The notes beneath the pieces were generated by a model. That model made no database searches, had not been told where the DNA came from, and saw only the letters and a program-made list of their open reading frames with translations. DNA of 40,041 bases from a virus. Below, one piece after another: positions 31,805 through 39,240 of the stretch (the stretch's first letter is position 1; each line of letters begins with the position of its first letter). The stretch lies in IMG/VR virus record IMGVR_UViG_3300021559_000019, positions 1 through 40,041 of that record. One strand, 5' to 3'. The translations under genes and the position numbers were made by a program.

Positions 31805-32634
31805 AGCTCCGCTAGAGAATCTTCCTTTTCCGGTTTAACAACCCGTCTCAAATGCTTGAACCTATCGTAGATGGTAAAAATACAGCCGAACGTATGCCAG
31901 TCAAGATCGAACTCTTCAGGCTTGTATCTACGAGCTTCAAAATCCCCGCCCTCTTTATCCATCCGTAAACCGTATCGGACCTTCGGAAGAAGCCCGTGCA
32001 TCTCTTCGTAAATCTTTGCGTACGGAGTCATTTGTACCGGGCATTCAGGCCACAGAGCCTTCGTGGATTTGTAGTCCACAATCGAAAACTCATCATCTAC
32101 ATAGCCAATCCAGTCCGGACGCCCGCACACCCCTGTTTCGAGTGAGTAGAGAGGCTCCTCTACAGCTACAGGCACCATCTTGTGCTTGCTGAAGAAATCG
32201 AGAGCGTTCTCTATGCAATTCCGAGGCTGTCTTTCTTCGGGCTTGGGAGGAATATCCGTTTTGCGTATGACCGCCCGCCAGTAGTCCCTGATCCAGTCAT
32301 GCGCCGAGGTTCCAATATCGGCGGCTTCCTCGCGCTTGGTTTCAGCCCAAGTTCTTGCCCGTTCAATAATCTTGAAAACATCCTGTACTGAAAACGAATC
32401 CTGCTCGACAAGTTTACGGATGTTCTCTTCAATGTAATCACATGTGATTCTGATAGCCCACGGTTTGATTGCAGGCTTATTAAGCACATTGAGAATAGTG
32501 GTTACGTTGGAAGCGTGAGTAGGCTTCCCTCCGTCCACAGACACTCGGTAGCGATGAGAGGAATCCCGGTAAAGGAGTTTTACTCGCCCGTTATAGAGAT
32601 CAAATGATTCTTCGGGCTGGACTATCTTAGCCAC
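31801..32634 (-). CDS. RecB/Cas4-like PD-(D/E)XK exonuclease
   Basis: 277 aa, GTG start 32634. Core: GTSAHDWIRDYW (an upstream His/Asp), then CGRPDWIGYVDDEFSIVDYKSTK with the metal-binding D of RPD and the DYK catalytic motif. No Cys cluster for a Cas4 Fe-S centre is seen. Likely a recombination exonuclease generating single strands for the annealing protein encoded at 35,666-36,700. Starts inside the preceding membrane miniprotein end (8-nt overlap). Confidence 0.78.
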   Translation of the reverse strand: MAKIVQPEESFDLYNGRVKLLYRDSSHRYRVSVDGGKPTHASNVTTILNVLNKPAIKPWAIRITCDYIEENIRKLVEQDSFSVQDVFKIIERARTWAETKREEAADIGTSAHDWIRDYWRAVIRKTDIPPKPEERQPRNCIENALDFFSKHKMVPVAVEEPLYSLETGVCGRPDWIGYVDDEFSIVDYKSTKALWPECPVQMTPYAKIYEEMHGLLPKVRYGLRMDKEGGDFEARRYKPEEFDLDWHTFGCIFTIYDRFKHLRRVVKPEKEDSLAEL

Positions 32635-32800
32635 GGCTGCCGCCTACCACGCCCCAGAACACGAAGGCCGCGAAGAACACCCCTATTCCGACCCCGATTG
32701 CCCCGTAGTAAGGAAGCCAAACAGCGGATATCAGCCCGGACGCTAATCCCGGAAGGAACGACAGCAGAAGAACACCTTGTACTTCTTGGTCAGTAGTCAT
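32627..32800 (-). CDS. 57-residue two-segment membrane protein
   Basis: ATG 32800 with GAGGA upstream, stop TAA 32627-32629. Two hydrophobic segments: GVLLLSFLPGLASGLISAVW and GAIGVGIGVFFAAFVFWGVV, joined by LPYY. Could be a holin or a membrane-remodelling miniprotein; position right before a recombination exonuclease gene argues against lysis. Function unknown. Confidence 0.62.
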   Translation of the reverse strand: MTTDQEVQGVLLLSFLPGLASGLISAVWLPYYGAIGVGIGVFFAAFVFWGVVGGSRG

Positions 32801-32846
32801 TGTTGCTATTCCTCTATAGTTGTTGATAAGTACCGACGTTTCGTAA

Positions 32847-32951
32847 CTAACGTGCTCGAAAATAAATCAGACACACCAAGCCCGTAATAGCCACGAGCAA
32901 TTGCAGCACGGCACACACAGTACGGATTGTGGACTTGCGGGCGTCGGTCAT
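32847..32951 (-). CDS. 34-residue single-span membrane miniprotein
   Basis: ATG 32951 overlaps the upstream TGA (TGATG); stop TAG 32847-32849. Sequence begins MTDARKSTIRTVCAVLQLLV and continues with AITGLVCLIYFRAR, i.e. a single transmembrane helix with positive ends. Supported mainly by the overlap and the hydrophobic pattern. Unknown role. Confidence 0.5.
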   Translation of the reverse strand: MTDARKSTIRTVCAVLQLLVAITGLVCLIYFRAR

Positions 32952-33205
32952 CAGTCGTTAGCGAAACATCCACCAGTTCTAACCCACAGTTTTACGTCGT
33001 CCCACAAACCGCAGGTTGTAGTTCCATCGTCATTGCGAGTCAATGCCGGACACGGGCCTCGCCAATTTTCGGCTTTAGGAGCCCAAGGATCGTGTCCCGG
33101 TCTAAACTTAGCCATAGCAATATGGCAGAGTTCTCGCTCGCAGCAGACGCCGCAGCGATTACACGCCTGTCCATAAGCAGGCTTCTGGAGAATGACTAGA
33201 CTCAT
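32951..33205 (-). CDS. YkgJ-like CxxCxxCC protein
   Basis: 84 aa from ATG 33205, which overlaps the upstream TGA as ATGA. Cys pattern CNRCGVCCERELCH, then PCPALTRNDDGTTTCGLWDD, resembles the YkgJ-type zinc/iron-chelating domain (CxxCGxCC ... C). Iron-sulfur or zinc binding expected; biochemical role of this family is unknown. Encoded within a run of exported and membrane proteins. Confidence 0.7.
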   Translation of the reverse strand: MSLVILQKPAYGQACNRCGVCCERELCHIAMAKFRPGHDPWAPKAENWRGPCPALTRNDDGTTTCGLWDDVKLWVRTGGCFAND

Positions 33206-33417
33206 TTGATCTCGTAAGACATACACTTGTTATCTAGCTGGACGCCCGTAAGATGGACGTTCTTGTAGTCGGGCTCCCCGTCCTTCAGAGGAGCAACAGC
33301 CTTGACGTTCTCAGACAAGATCACGCAATTCTTGCCCGACCAGACAGCGAACGCCTCTTTCTCTCGGGCACCCGCTGCTGTACAGAAAACGAATAGACAC
33401 ATAAGCCCGTACTTCAT
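33202..33417 (-). CDS. Small secreted protein
   Basis: 71 aa with a signal peptide (MKYGLMCLFVFCTAAGA) and a short mature part containing two Cys (NCVILSEN and DNKCMSYEIK) that could form a disulfide. ATGA overlaps at the downstream end and 4 nt overlap at the upstream end. Probably periplasmic; one of four consecutive envelope-targeted genes near 33.2-35.4 kb. Confidence 0.7.
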   Translation of the reverse strand: MKYGLMCLFVFCTAAGAREKEAFAVWSGKNCVILSENVKAVAPLKDGEPDYKNVHLTGVQLDNKCMSYEIK

Positions 33418-33791
33418 TTCGCAGCCGCCACAGAGTAGTGAACAATTTCATACACGCCCGGACCAACGGCAAACGACTGAGTAAAGAACCGTCCTCCGAG
33501 ATAGGACATACCGAACACGCCCGCAAAGGCGGGTAGCTCGGAATCCCAATGTTCGTGTGAACGTGGGTTTCGACAGGCAATAACCAACGCGGCAGCCGCG
33601 CCCGCCTGAGATAACCAGAACGTCTTTGACTTGAAGAACTGCTTGTTAGTTCTTAGGGGAGGGTCTTGCCAAGACTTCCGGAACGTGAAGAAGCTCGCGG
33701 GCTTCGGTTGAGGCTCAGGAGCATCGGGGAGGGCTTGCCCGTAAACCATCGGGCAAAGCAACGTAGCGAAAGTGAGTAGTAGGGTTTTCAT
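33414..33791 (-). CDS. Exported membrane protein with LPDAPEP motif
   Basis: 125 aa: signal peptide (MKTLLLTFATLLCPMVYGQ), mature N terminus ALPDAPEPQPKPASFF, later hydrophobic segments (AGAAAALVIAC; GVFGMSYLGGRFF). An N-terminal LPDAP after a signal peptide is, from my memory of acidobacterial proteomes, frequent there and rare elsewhere; it is offered as a host hint only. Shares one base with the SSB stop. Function unknown, possibly superinfection exclusion. Confidence 0.68.
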   Translation of the reverse strand: MKTLLLTFATLLCPMVYGQALPDAPEPQPKPASFFTFRKSWQDPPLRTNKQFFKSKTFWLSQAGAAAALVIACRNPRSHEHWDSELPAFAGVFGMSYLGGRFFTQSFAVGPGVYEIVHYSVAAAK

Positions 33792-34165
33792 TAGAAAATG
33801 TCCGGCTCCTCTACAGGCTGTTGCTGACGGGCTGCGGGCTTATGAGACGGCTCTCCATCCGCTTTCCGGACATCAATCGTGTTAGCTACGATATCTGTAG
33901 AGGTCTTCTGCTGACCCTGCCACTCGTAGTTGCGGCTCGTGAGACGCCCGTACATTGTGAACTTGGTTCCGGGTGCGAGTTGCGCGATAGCTTCCGCTAG
34001 ATCGTTCCAAGCAGTGACCTTGAATACGAACGGGTCTTTAGCAGACTTGCCGTATCCGTTGGGCACGGTCATTTCGAAGTTAGCGAGGGCTGCGCCCTTC
34101 GCGGTGTACTTTACGACGGGCTCGCCCGCTAAAGCACCTTCAATAACTACCAGAGTTGATGACAT
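33791..34165 (-). CDS. ssb: Single-stranded DNA-binding protein
   Basis: 124 aa OB-fold: VVIEGALAGEPVVKYTAKGAALANFEM, FVFKVTAWNDLAEAIAQLAPGTKFTMYGRL and QKTSTDIVANTIDVRK follow bacterial SSB strands. A Pro/Gln-rich linker leads to the acidic tip EEPDIF, a variant of the canonical DDIPF that recruits partner proteins. Coats single strands at the fork and in recombination. TGATG overlap with the gene upstream. Confidence 0.92.
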   Translation of the reverse strand: MSSTLVVIEGALAGEPVVKYTAKGAALANFEMTVPNGYGKSAKDPFVFKVTAWNDLAEAIAQLAPGTKFTMYGRLTSRNYEWQGQQKTSTDIVANTIDVRKADGEPSHKPAARQQQPVEEPDIF

Positions 34166-34443
34166 CAGTTTTGCTCCTTGGGAGATATAAAGAACGAGAA
34201 TGGCTTTACGGGCAGGAGGGCATCAAACTTCTCTATGAAATCGGATACCTTTTTGGGAAGCCTGATAAGGGTTGCCGGGGCAGGACAGTAACTATCACAC
34301 CCGACCCAAAGGGATTTATTATTCGTGGCCCTCTTTAACGCCAAAGCTACGGGGCAGTTATTAGCTATCCCTATTTTCCCGGTCTTAAGAAACTTTTTCG
34401 CCTTCTCGATATCCTTTTCGGTAACTTCAATCTTGATTTTCAT
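34165..34443 (-). CDS. Unknown small phage protein
   Basis: 92 aa from ATG 34443 with GAAGGTG upstream; the longer frame from 34479 runs over the upstream gene. Sequence KIKIEVTEKDIEKAKKFLKT, then NCPVALALKRA, which resembles small phage proteins with 'T..DI..A.......NCPVALAL.R'. Such proteins often accompany SSB or DNA polymerase operons; role unknown. First full gene downstream of the promoter at 34537-34573. Confidence 0.68.
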   Translation of the reverse strand: MKIKIEVTEKDIEKAKKFLKTGKIGIANNCPVALALKRATNNKSLWVGCDSYCPAPATLIRLPKKVSDFIEKFDALLPVKPFSFFISPKEQN

Positions 34444-34865
34444 GGATTCACCTTCTTTACGGCTTCTAACGTGTGGCAAGCGAGAACACTAGGGGGAGGG
34501 GATTCGACACGCGCCACTTCAACTGCCCGTGAATACACGATAACAATTTCATCTTCGCTTGTCAAGTTGACAAACATCTCGGTGGCTTTAGGCCCGCAGA
34601 AAAGCAGGGATTCCGAGTACAGCAACGGTGCGTATGCGGGCTTCCACGTCAGAACCGTCCATTGCTTGCCCGAAATACGGATTACATCGAGACCCGCAAC
34701 TGTTCCCATCTGGTACGTACGTGGATTCGTGTAGTGGAAGATATCAGGCACGGGCTTTGAAGGTTGTTTGGGAGCAGCGTGCCCGCGAATCTCCGTCCAA
34801 AACAAAATGAGCAGGGTCACGATAATGACCACTGCCCATCGGAAGAGGTTGCCGAGATAGCGCAT
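34440..34865 (-). CDS. Membrane-anchored exported protein
   Basis: 141 aa with an N-terminal anchor or uncleaved signal (LFRWAVVIIVTLLILFW, about 7-23) and a periplasmic part. A Tyr/Pro-rich segment (DIFHYTNPRTYQMGT) and Cys (LLFCGPKATEMF; VLACHTLEAV). TAATG coupling with the PEP-CTERM gene upstream; the gene carries the operator/promoter at 34537-34573 inside its coding sequence. No recognised domain. Confidence 0.65.
   Translation of the reverse strand: MRYLGNLFRWAVVIIVTLLILFWTEIRGHAAPKQPSKPVPDIFHYTNPRTYQMGTVAGLDVIRISGKQWTVLTWKPAYAPLLYSESLLFCGPKATEMFVNLTSEDEIVIVYSRAVEVARVESPPPSVLACHTLEAVKKVNP
34537..34573 (-). promoter_or_regulatory. Promoter with perfect palindromic operator inside a coding sequence
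   Basis: -35 TTGACA (complement of 34560-34565), 17 bp, -10 TATCGT (complement of 34537-34542); palindrome TTGTCAAGTTGACAA (34559-34573). Weaker -10 than other copies. The predicted start near 34530 gives an 87-nt leader to ATG 34443; it drives the 92-aa gene and ssb. Confidence 0.6.
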
Positions 34866-35440
34866 TAGACCTTCAGATTCCGGCGAACGACGCCCGCCAG
34901 CCCGACCAATCCAGTGCCTAGCAAAGTCAGCGATCCGGGCTCCGGAACTGCTGCACTCCCGTTGTTAATGTTCCCGTTTCCAAGGCTTCCGTAAGACCAT
35001 TGCCCGTTTACCGGACTACCGTTGAGGCGCTCAGTGAACACGCCCGTGTACGGGACATAAGACCACTGTCCGGTTTTCGAACTGTAGGAATAGTCGTAGC
35101 CCGAGAACAGCGCCTTGAATACGTCAGTATTTGAGTTGAAAACCCCGTTGTACAGGCTTCCGTATAGCTCGGTATACTGCGTTCCACTCTTGTTAGTGAA
35201 GTAATCGTACGCCCATCCGGACATGCTTCCCTTACTCCCGTAGGCGTAGAACTCCATCTCGTTCCAGTTGTGATTCGAGCCCGTACCGTAGCTGTAACCG
35301 TACAGATAGTTGTAGGAGCCCGAAGTGTAGGTGTAGGCTTCGCTGCCATAGTTGGAATTCCACGACACCGAATTGATAGAGTTTGCGAATGCGGGCAACG
35401 ATGCCAGCATCAGAACGAAGATTAGCTTGAGTGTTTTCAT
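34865..35440 (-). CDS. PEP-CTERM surface protein encoded by a phage
   Basis: 191 aa. Signal peptide MKTLKLIFVLMLASLPAFA; a Tyr/Ser/Gly/Asn-rich low-complexity body (YTYTSGSYNYLYGYSYG; SLGNGNINNGS); then the full PEP-CTERM sorting signal: VPEPGSLTLLGTGLVGLAGV and the basic end VRRNLKV. Host exosortase (EpsH/XrtA type) recognises the PEP motif and processes such proteins at the envelope, linked to exopolysaccharide. A phage early-block copy would be sorted by host machinery. ATG 35440 has GGGAG at 5 nt. No phage exosortase is visible here. Confidence 0.9.
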   Translation of the reverse strand: MKTLKLIFVLMLASLPAFANSINSVSWNSNYGSEAYTYTSGSYNYLYGYSYGTGSNHNWNEMEFYAYGSKGSMSGWAYDYFTNKSGTQYTELYGSLYNGVFNSNTDVFKALFSGYDYSYSSKTGQWSYVPYTGVFTERLNGSPVNGQWSYGSLGNGNINNGSAAVPEPGSLTLLGTGLVGLAGVVRRNLKV

Positions 35441-35447
35441 GTTCTCC

Positions 35448-35669
35448 CTAGAATTTGTAAGTCTTTTCGTTTGAGCGTTTCAGGTTATCACCCGCAAGGT
35501 AAACAGATTTTCCCGTTACCTCGGAGCCCGCAGTAAAAGCCCAACAATCGTCTTCTTTTCCTTTTACCACGATTTCTATTACGATTTCTCGGGTTTCCTG
35601 ATCTATCCAAGTGCTTACCTCTCGGATGACCTTTCCTCTAAGTTTCGGGTGAACGATTTTCTTAGTCAT
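35448..35669 (-). CDS. Unknown small phage protein
   Basis: 73 aa: basic N terminus (MTKKIVHPKLRGKVIREVS), central beta strands (TREIVIEIVVKGKEDDCWAFTAGS) and a Lys-rich end. ATGA overlap with the annealing-protein gene upstream. No motif recognised. Confidence 0.62.
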   Translation of the reverse strand: MTKKIVHPKLRGKVIREVSTWIDQETREIVIEIVVKGKEDDCWAFTAGSEVTGKSVYLAGDNLKRSNEKTYKF

Positions 35670-36700
35670 TGTGTTAGCAACTCCTTCAACTTCCCGTTTT
35701 TCTCAGCAGCCTCTAACTCATCAAACATTCGGTTCATTTGAACGAAAGGGATATCTTGAGTTGTAGTTACCTTGCCTGCCCGCAACAGATACGGGCCTAT
35801 TCCTTCAAACCCTTTCGCCTTCAGAGCCTTCGCCCGTTCAACAAAGACCTTACGTTCGGCTTCAGTTGCTAGACGGTTGTCTTCGGGCTTCGGTTGTAGG
35901 TTCTCGGGCAAGTCGTTATCCGTGATCGGATTCTCCGGAGTTACCGTGTTGTTCCCGAAGTTGAACGAGGTAGCTTTGTTTTCGGGCTTGGGTTCAAATT
36001 GCCCACTCCACGGAAGATGATGATCTTCGGGTTCGGCTTTCTTCTTAGCCGCTGGCTTAGCTGCGGGCTTTGGCTTCTGTACGGAAACCGGAGTCGGGTC
36101 AGGCTTGCTCGGCTGCGCTGCCGCCTGCCCGTTATTCAGCGCACTAGTTTTCTCCGGCATAACCTTGGTGAATGATCCGCCCGCTTGCTTCTCAAACTTC
36201 TCTGACTCCTCTTCCTCGGGCCCGTGCAAATCTCCCTTGTGCCAGAGGTCCAAAGCCGCGCCAAAACGCATAGCGGCGTTTCGCAGGGCGTCTCCGATGC
36301 GTTCTTTCATGGCATCGCCGCCCGTCTTACCTTGAGCATCCCCGTACCCCAAGCGGGTGACGCCCGCAACGGTCAACTTGATCCACATTCCGCCGTTTGC
36401 ATCCAGAAACGGAGTTCCATCCGCAGCAAAAGACAAAGGTTCCCAAGACCACTGAGGATCAGCCTCCAGCAAGCGATCTGTGATAGCGGCGTGCCCGACA
36501 TAACTCAGTTGCACGGACGGGAGTTTATGAAACCCTCCGCAGTCCCGGCACCGACCGGGCTGGTTATCCTTCTTCGTGGACTTGCACATCTTGGAAATCT
36601 GGTGGGGCTCGAAGGGCTTACGCATCAACTTCAAAGCGGAATCTTTGGCAGGTAGCACGACCGATATGTTGCCCGTTATATTTGAATTTACTTCTGACAT
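35666..36700 (-). CDS. Rad52-fold-like single-strand annealing protein
   Basis: 344 aa. The N-terminal third contains LSYVGHAAITDRLLEADPQWSWEPLSFAADG...WIKLTVAGVTRLGYGDAQGKTGGDAMKERIGDALRNAAMRFGAALDLW (cited in pieces), the pattern of Rad52/Sak-like phage annealing proteins: HAxITxxLLxxDPxWxWE, then GYGDA and A...ALRNAAMRFG. A CRDCGG ribbon lies earlier (about 50-56). The second half is a Pro/Lys/Glu linker with an acidic C-terminal helix. It should anneal complementary strands produced by the RecB-like exonuclease at 31,801-32,634. ATG 36700. Confidence 0.8.
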   Translation of the reverse strand: MSEVNSNITGNISVVLPAKDSALKLMRKPFEPHQISKMCKSTKKDNQPGRCRDCGGFHKLPSVQLSYVGHAAITDRLLEADPQWSWEPLSFAADGTPFLDANGGMWIKLTVAGVTRLGYGDAQGKTGGDAMKERIGDALRNAAMRFGAALDLWHKGDLHGPEEEESEKFEKQAGGSFTKVMPEKTSALNNGQAAAQPSKPDPTPVSVQKPKPAAKPAAKKKAEPEDHHLPWSGQFEPKPENKATSFNFGNNTVTPENPITDNDLPENLQPKPEDNRLATEAERKVFVERAKALKAKGFEGIGPYLLRAGKVTTTQDIPFVQMNRMFDELEAAEKNGKLKELLTQ

Positions 36701-36837
36701 TGTTTCCTCGCGTTCTTGTTAAGCCCGAAGTCTGCCCGTTTCTCTCCTCGGGCGATCTTGGGCAGGCAACTCTGAACTCCAAGTTGAGTCAGCAAAGTTG
36801 TTGGTCTCTCGATATCGTATTGGGTAGTTTTAGCCAC
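36688..36837 (-). CDS. 49-residue basic miniprotein
   Basis: GTG 36837 with GGAG at 8 nt; stop TAA 36688-36690, overlapping the annealing-protein start by 13 nt. Sequence MAKTTQYDIERPTTLLTQLG, then a Lys/Arg helix (KIARGEKRADFGLNKNARKQ). Fills the gap between two longer genes and looks coupled. Nucleic-acid binding is conceivable; unproven. Confidence 0.5.
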   Translation of the reverse strand: MAKTTQYDIERPTTLLTQLGVQSCLPKIARGEKRADFGLNKNARKQCQK

Positions 36838-36840
36838 GGG

Positions 36841-37101
36841 CTACTCTCCTACAGTGATTGTGATCTTGGTTCCTGCGGGCAAGATGCGGACTTTGAAATT
36901 GGGCCAGTCGGCGGAGAAACTATCCCAAGTGCTACGAGGCTTAGTCAAAGAGGCCAGCCCACTATACGTCCTAATAATGCCGTGCCCGAGATACTCGTTG
37001 AATTCATTGCTTCCAGATTGAACTACGATCCCGATATCTCCAATCTCCATCAAGGAAGCGGATATAGGCTCTTTTACTCCTGATACTTCGACGGTGTGCA
37101 T
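36841..37101 (-). CDS. Unknown phage protein
   Basis: 86 aa with GAGGAG before ATG 37101. Beta-rich: ISASLMEIGDIGIVVQSG, IRTYSGLASLTKP, VRILPAGTKITITVGE. First gene after the promoter at 37164-37200. No motif recognised. Confidence 0.65.
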   Translation of the reverse strand: MHTVEVSGVKEPISASLMEIGDIGIVVQSGSNEFNEYLGHGIIRTYSGLASLTKPRSTWDSFSADWPNFKVRILPAGTKITITVGE

Positions 37102-37163
37102 AGAAACTCCTCAAGGTAATCGGGCGAAGCGGCGATCATACGCAAACCGGACGCCCGTAATAC

Positions 37164-37200
37164 AGACTACCGAACACAGGGTAGTTTGTCAAGTTGACAA
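37164..37200 (-). promoter_or_regulatory. Promoter with perfect palindromic operator
   Basis: -35 TTGACA (complement of 37187-37192), 17 bp, -10 TAGTCT (complement of 37164-37169); palindrome TTGTCAAGTTGACAA (37186-37200), abutting the stop codon of the polymerase gene. The predicted leader to ATG 37101 is about 56 nt. The rest of the 99-nt gap holds nothing else recognisable. Confidence 0.7.
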
Positions 37201-39240
37201 TTAGTCTTTACGATACACGAGAGACTCATAGCCTTCAGCGTCCAAGATCAAATCTGAGGCCCACGACGGGGCCTTAATCATCGCCGCTCGTAGATCATCC
37301 AGCGCAAGCTTCGAGTCCTTATCAACCTCACAAATGATCTCGTCGTGCGTCGTCCCGACAATGGGGAGGCCGAGCCTGTCTGCCCCAACCATACCGTGTA
37401 ACAACAGATCGCGGGAGAAAGCCTGACACATATTTTCAACCCATTTCCCGCCATATATCTTGATACGTCCGACAACCTTCTTCGCTTGCAGGCGACCCTC
37501 GTAGGTGATGCCATCCTTCTTGAACTTCTCATCCTTCTCGATCAGCGGGCGAATATAGTGCAACCCGCGCCCCGAAGGGAGGGTCAGCCGAAGCAGCTTG
37601 GTTCCGAAACACTGGAAGGTGAAATCGTTGTATACGACGGGCTGATGAGTCTTCATTGCTTCTAGAGCAGCCGCTTCGATCTCTGCCCACGCTTCTGTGA
37701 CCTCCCAATACTTTGCCCGGAATTTAGCAATTGATTCGTGGGCCAGATCGTGGTCAAGTTCAATTTGTAGCGAGCGTGCGTAGCCCATCAGCCCCGAATA
37801 CACGATGTCTCCATTTTCATCCGTGTATTCTTCGCCCCCAGACAATTGATAACCACCCCCGAGGACTCCGGGCTTCGCATCCTGCCTCTGCTGTTTTGTG
37901 ACTTCCTCGTATGCCACGCCAAACAAATCAACGGCAAAGTCTTTGTACGGGTCTCGACCAGTCCGGAAAACGGAGTTTATGCTCTCGCATTTAGTGATCC
38001 AGCCAAGCCCGCGAAACTCGACCGCATTCAGATCGCAGACCAGCAGTTTCTTGCCCGGACTAGCCTTAATCGTTGACCGGAGCGTGCTTGTAACCACGTC
38101 CATTGGGCTAGAGAACTCCATCGACACGCCCGTATAATCCCGGTTTTTGAGCAGGCTGATTGCTAGGTCTAGATTCTTAGCTACTTCTTTCGTCGGGCGA
38201 GGAAGGTTCTGCATCTGCACGTTCTTAACTTCCCCACCCCCGCCCGACCATCGGCCCGTCCTAGGAGCGCCCATGTACAGAAATTGATGCCTTAATCGCC
38301 CGTCCTCAGATACACAGTCAAGAATGCGTTGGAGCTTGGAGTCGGAAGTCTTGGACGATTGCTTTCGGATGGTAAGAACTTCCTTAGCTGCGGGAGTTAG
38401 GTCACACTCGCCCGCGAGAGCCCTATTGACAAAGGGCTTACCTATGCCCGAGAAGTCATAGCCTTGAGTTGCGAGCCACTTGAGCATCTGCGGGCCGCTG
38501 TTAGTGTTCTCTACGCCTGTGAGTTCCTTGATCCGGGCGTTCAAATCCTTCTTGATCTGTCCGGCAACCGTACTGCTCCCTCGGACAAGATCGAGGTCCA
38601 TTGGAAGCCCGCGAGCATTGATAACCTGATCCAGACACCAGCCCCGATGCTCCATTTCGGGCAACGGAAACGATTGCATCTTGCAGAACAAAGCACGCTC
38701 GGCCTCAACGTCCCGTTTGCAGTATTCACAGAAGCGTTCCCAATCATCAGGATCAGAGTCGGGTCCATGAAACCAAGCATCCATGTGCCCGAACAATGGA
38801 GTTTCTTTGGCCGCGACCCCCGGCTCACAGAATTTCTTGATGAGCCTATCTCCATCCTTGATCTTGGCCTCGTCTTCCGAGAGACCAAATATCTTGCCTA
38901 CGGTGGAGAGGTCACCCGTGACAGACAAATGCCGAGCCCAAATCAGAACATCCACCCACTGCTCGTAAGGAATGTCCATCTGGTGTAGGTACTTGAATGC
39001 CCCGTGTTCAAACGGCGCGTTGTAGGCGATTTTCCGGACGTGTGGGTCTGTTAGAGCGTCCTTGAGTTCGGAGCAGAACTGCCCGTCGATATGGGCTTGC
39101 CAGAGACTTGCGGGGGAGCTATCAACCGCCCATCCGAGAAGCATAGATCGGGTGGATGAATGCCGGAGGTAGTTGTCCAAGCCCCTGTCTGGAAGTGAGA
39201 TTTCACTTCTGGATTCGAAGTCAACGAAAAGGTTAGTCAT
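37201..39240 (-). CDS. PolA-family DNA polymerase
   Basis: 679 aa. 3'-5' exonuclease domain: ExoI DFESRS (D7, E9), ExoII NAPFEHG (74-80), ExoIII YCKRDVEAE (173-181). Polymerase domain: TGRW (328-331), motif A VCDLNAVEFRGL (D403), motif B around K449-QRQDAKPGVLGGGYQ, motif C HDE (632-634). No 5'-3' exonuclease domain. The motif A DLNAVEFR variant and the N-terminal start on DFESRS are typical of a large phage clade of PolA enzymes. Replicative polymerase of this phage; partner of the primase-helicase and SSB. Confidence 0.95.
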   Translation of the reverse strand: MTNLFVDFESRSEISLPDRGLDNYLRHSSTRSMLLGWAVDSSPASLWQAHIDGQFCSELKDALTDPHVRKIAYNAPFEHGAFKYLHQMDIPYEQWVDVLIWARHLSVTGDLSTVGKIFGLSEDEAKIKDGDRLIKKFCEPGVAAKETPLFGHMDAWFHGPDSDPDDWERFCEYCKRDVEAERALFCKMQSFPLPEMEHRGWCLDQVINARGLPMDLDLVRGSSTVAGQIKKDLNARIKELTGVENTNSGPQMLKWLATQGYDFSGIGKPFVNRALAGECDLTPAAKEVLTIRKQSSKTSDSKLQRILDCVSEDGRLRHQFLYMGAPRTGRWSGGGGEVKNVQMQNLPRPTKEVAKNLDLAISLLKNRDYTGVSMEFSSPMDVVTSTLRSTIKASPGKKLLVCDLNAVEFRGLGWITKCESINSVFRTGRDPYKDFAVDLFGVAYEEVTKQQRQDAKPGVLGGGYQLSGGEEYTDENGDIVYSGLMGYARSLQIELDHDLAHESIAKFRAKYWEVTEAWAEIEAAALEAMKTHQPVVYNDFTFQCFGTKLLRLTLPSGRGLHYIRPLIEKDEKFKKDGITYEGRLQAKKVVGRIKIYGGKWVENMCQAFSRDLLLHGMVGADRLGLPIVGTTHDEIICEVDKDSKLALDDLRAAMIKAPSWASDLILDAEGYESLVYRKD

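Noticed and set aside
17253-39240. Phage with 2-aminoadenine (Z) genome
   Set aside because: Purine dNTP hydrolase-like genes and a PolA enzyme are suggestive, but no PurZ, MazZ/DatZ set or DpoZ-specific feature is visible in this window; kept only as a test in the nucleotide-pool finding.
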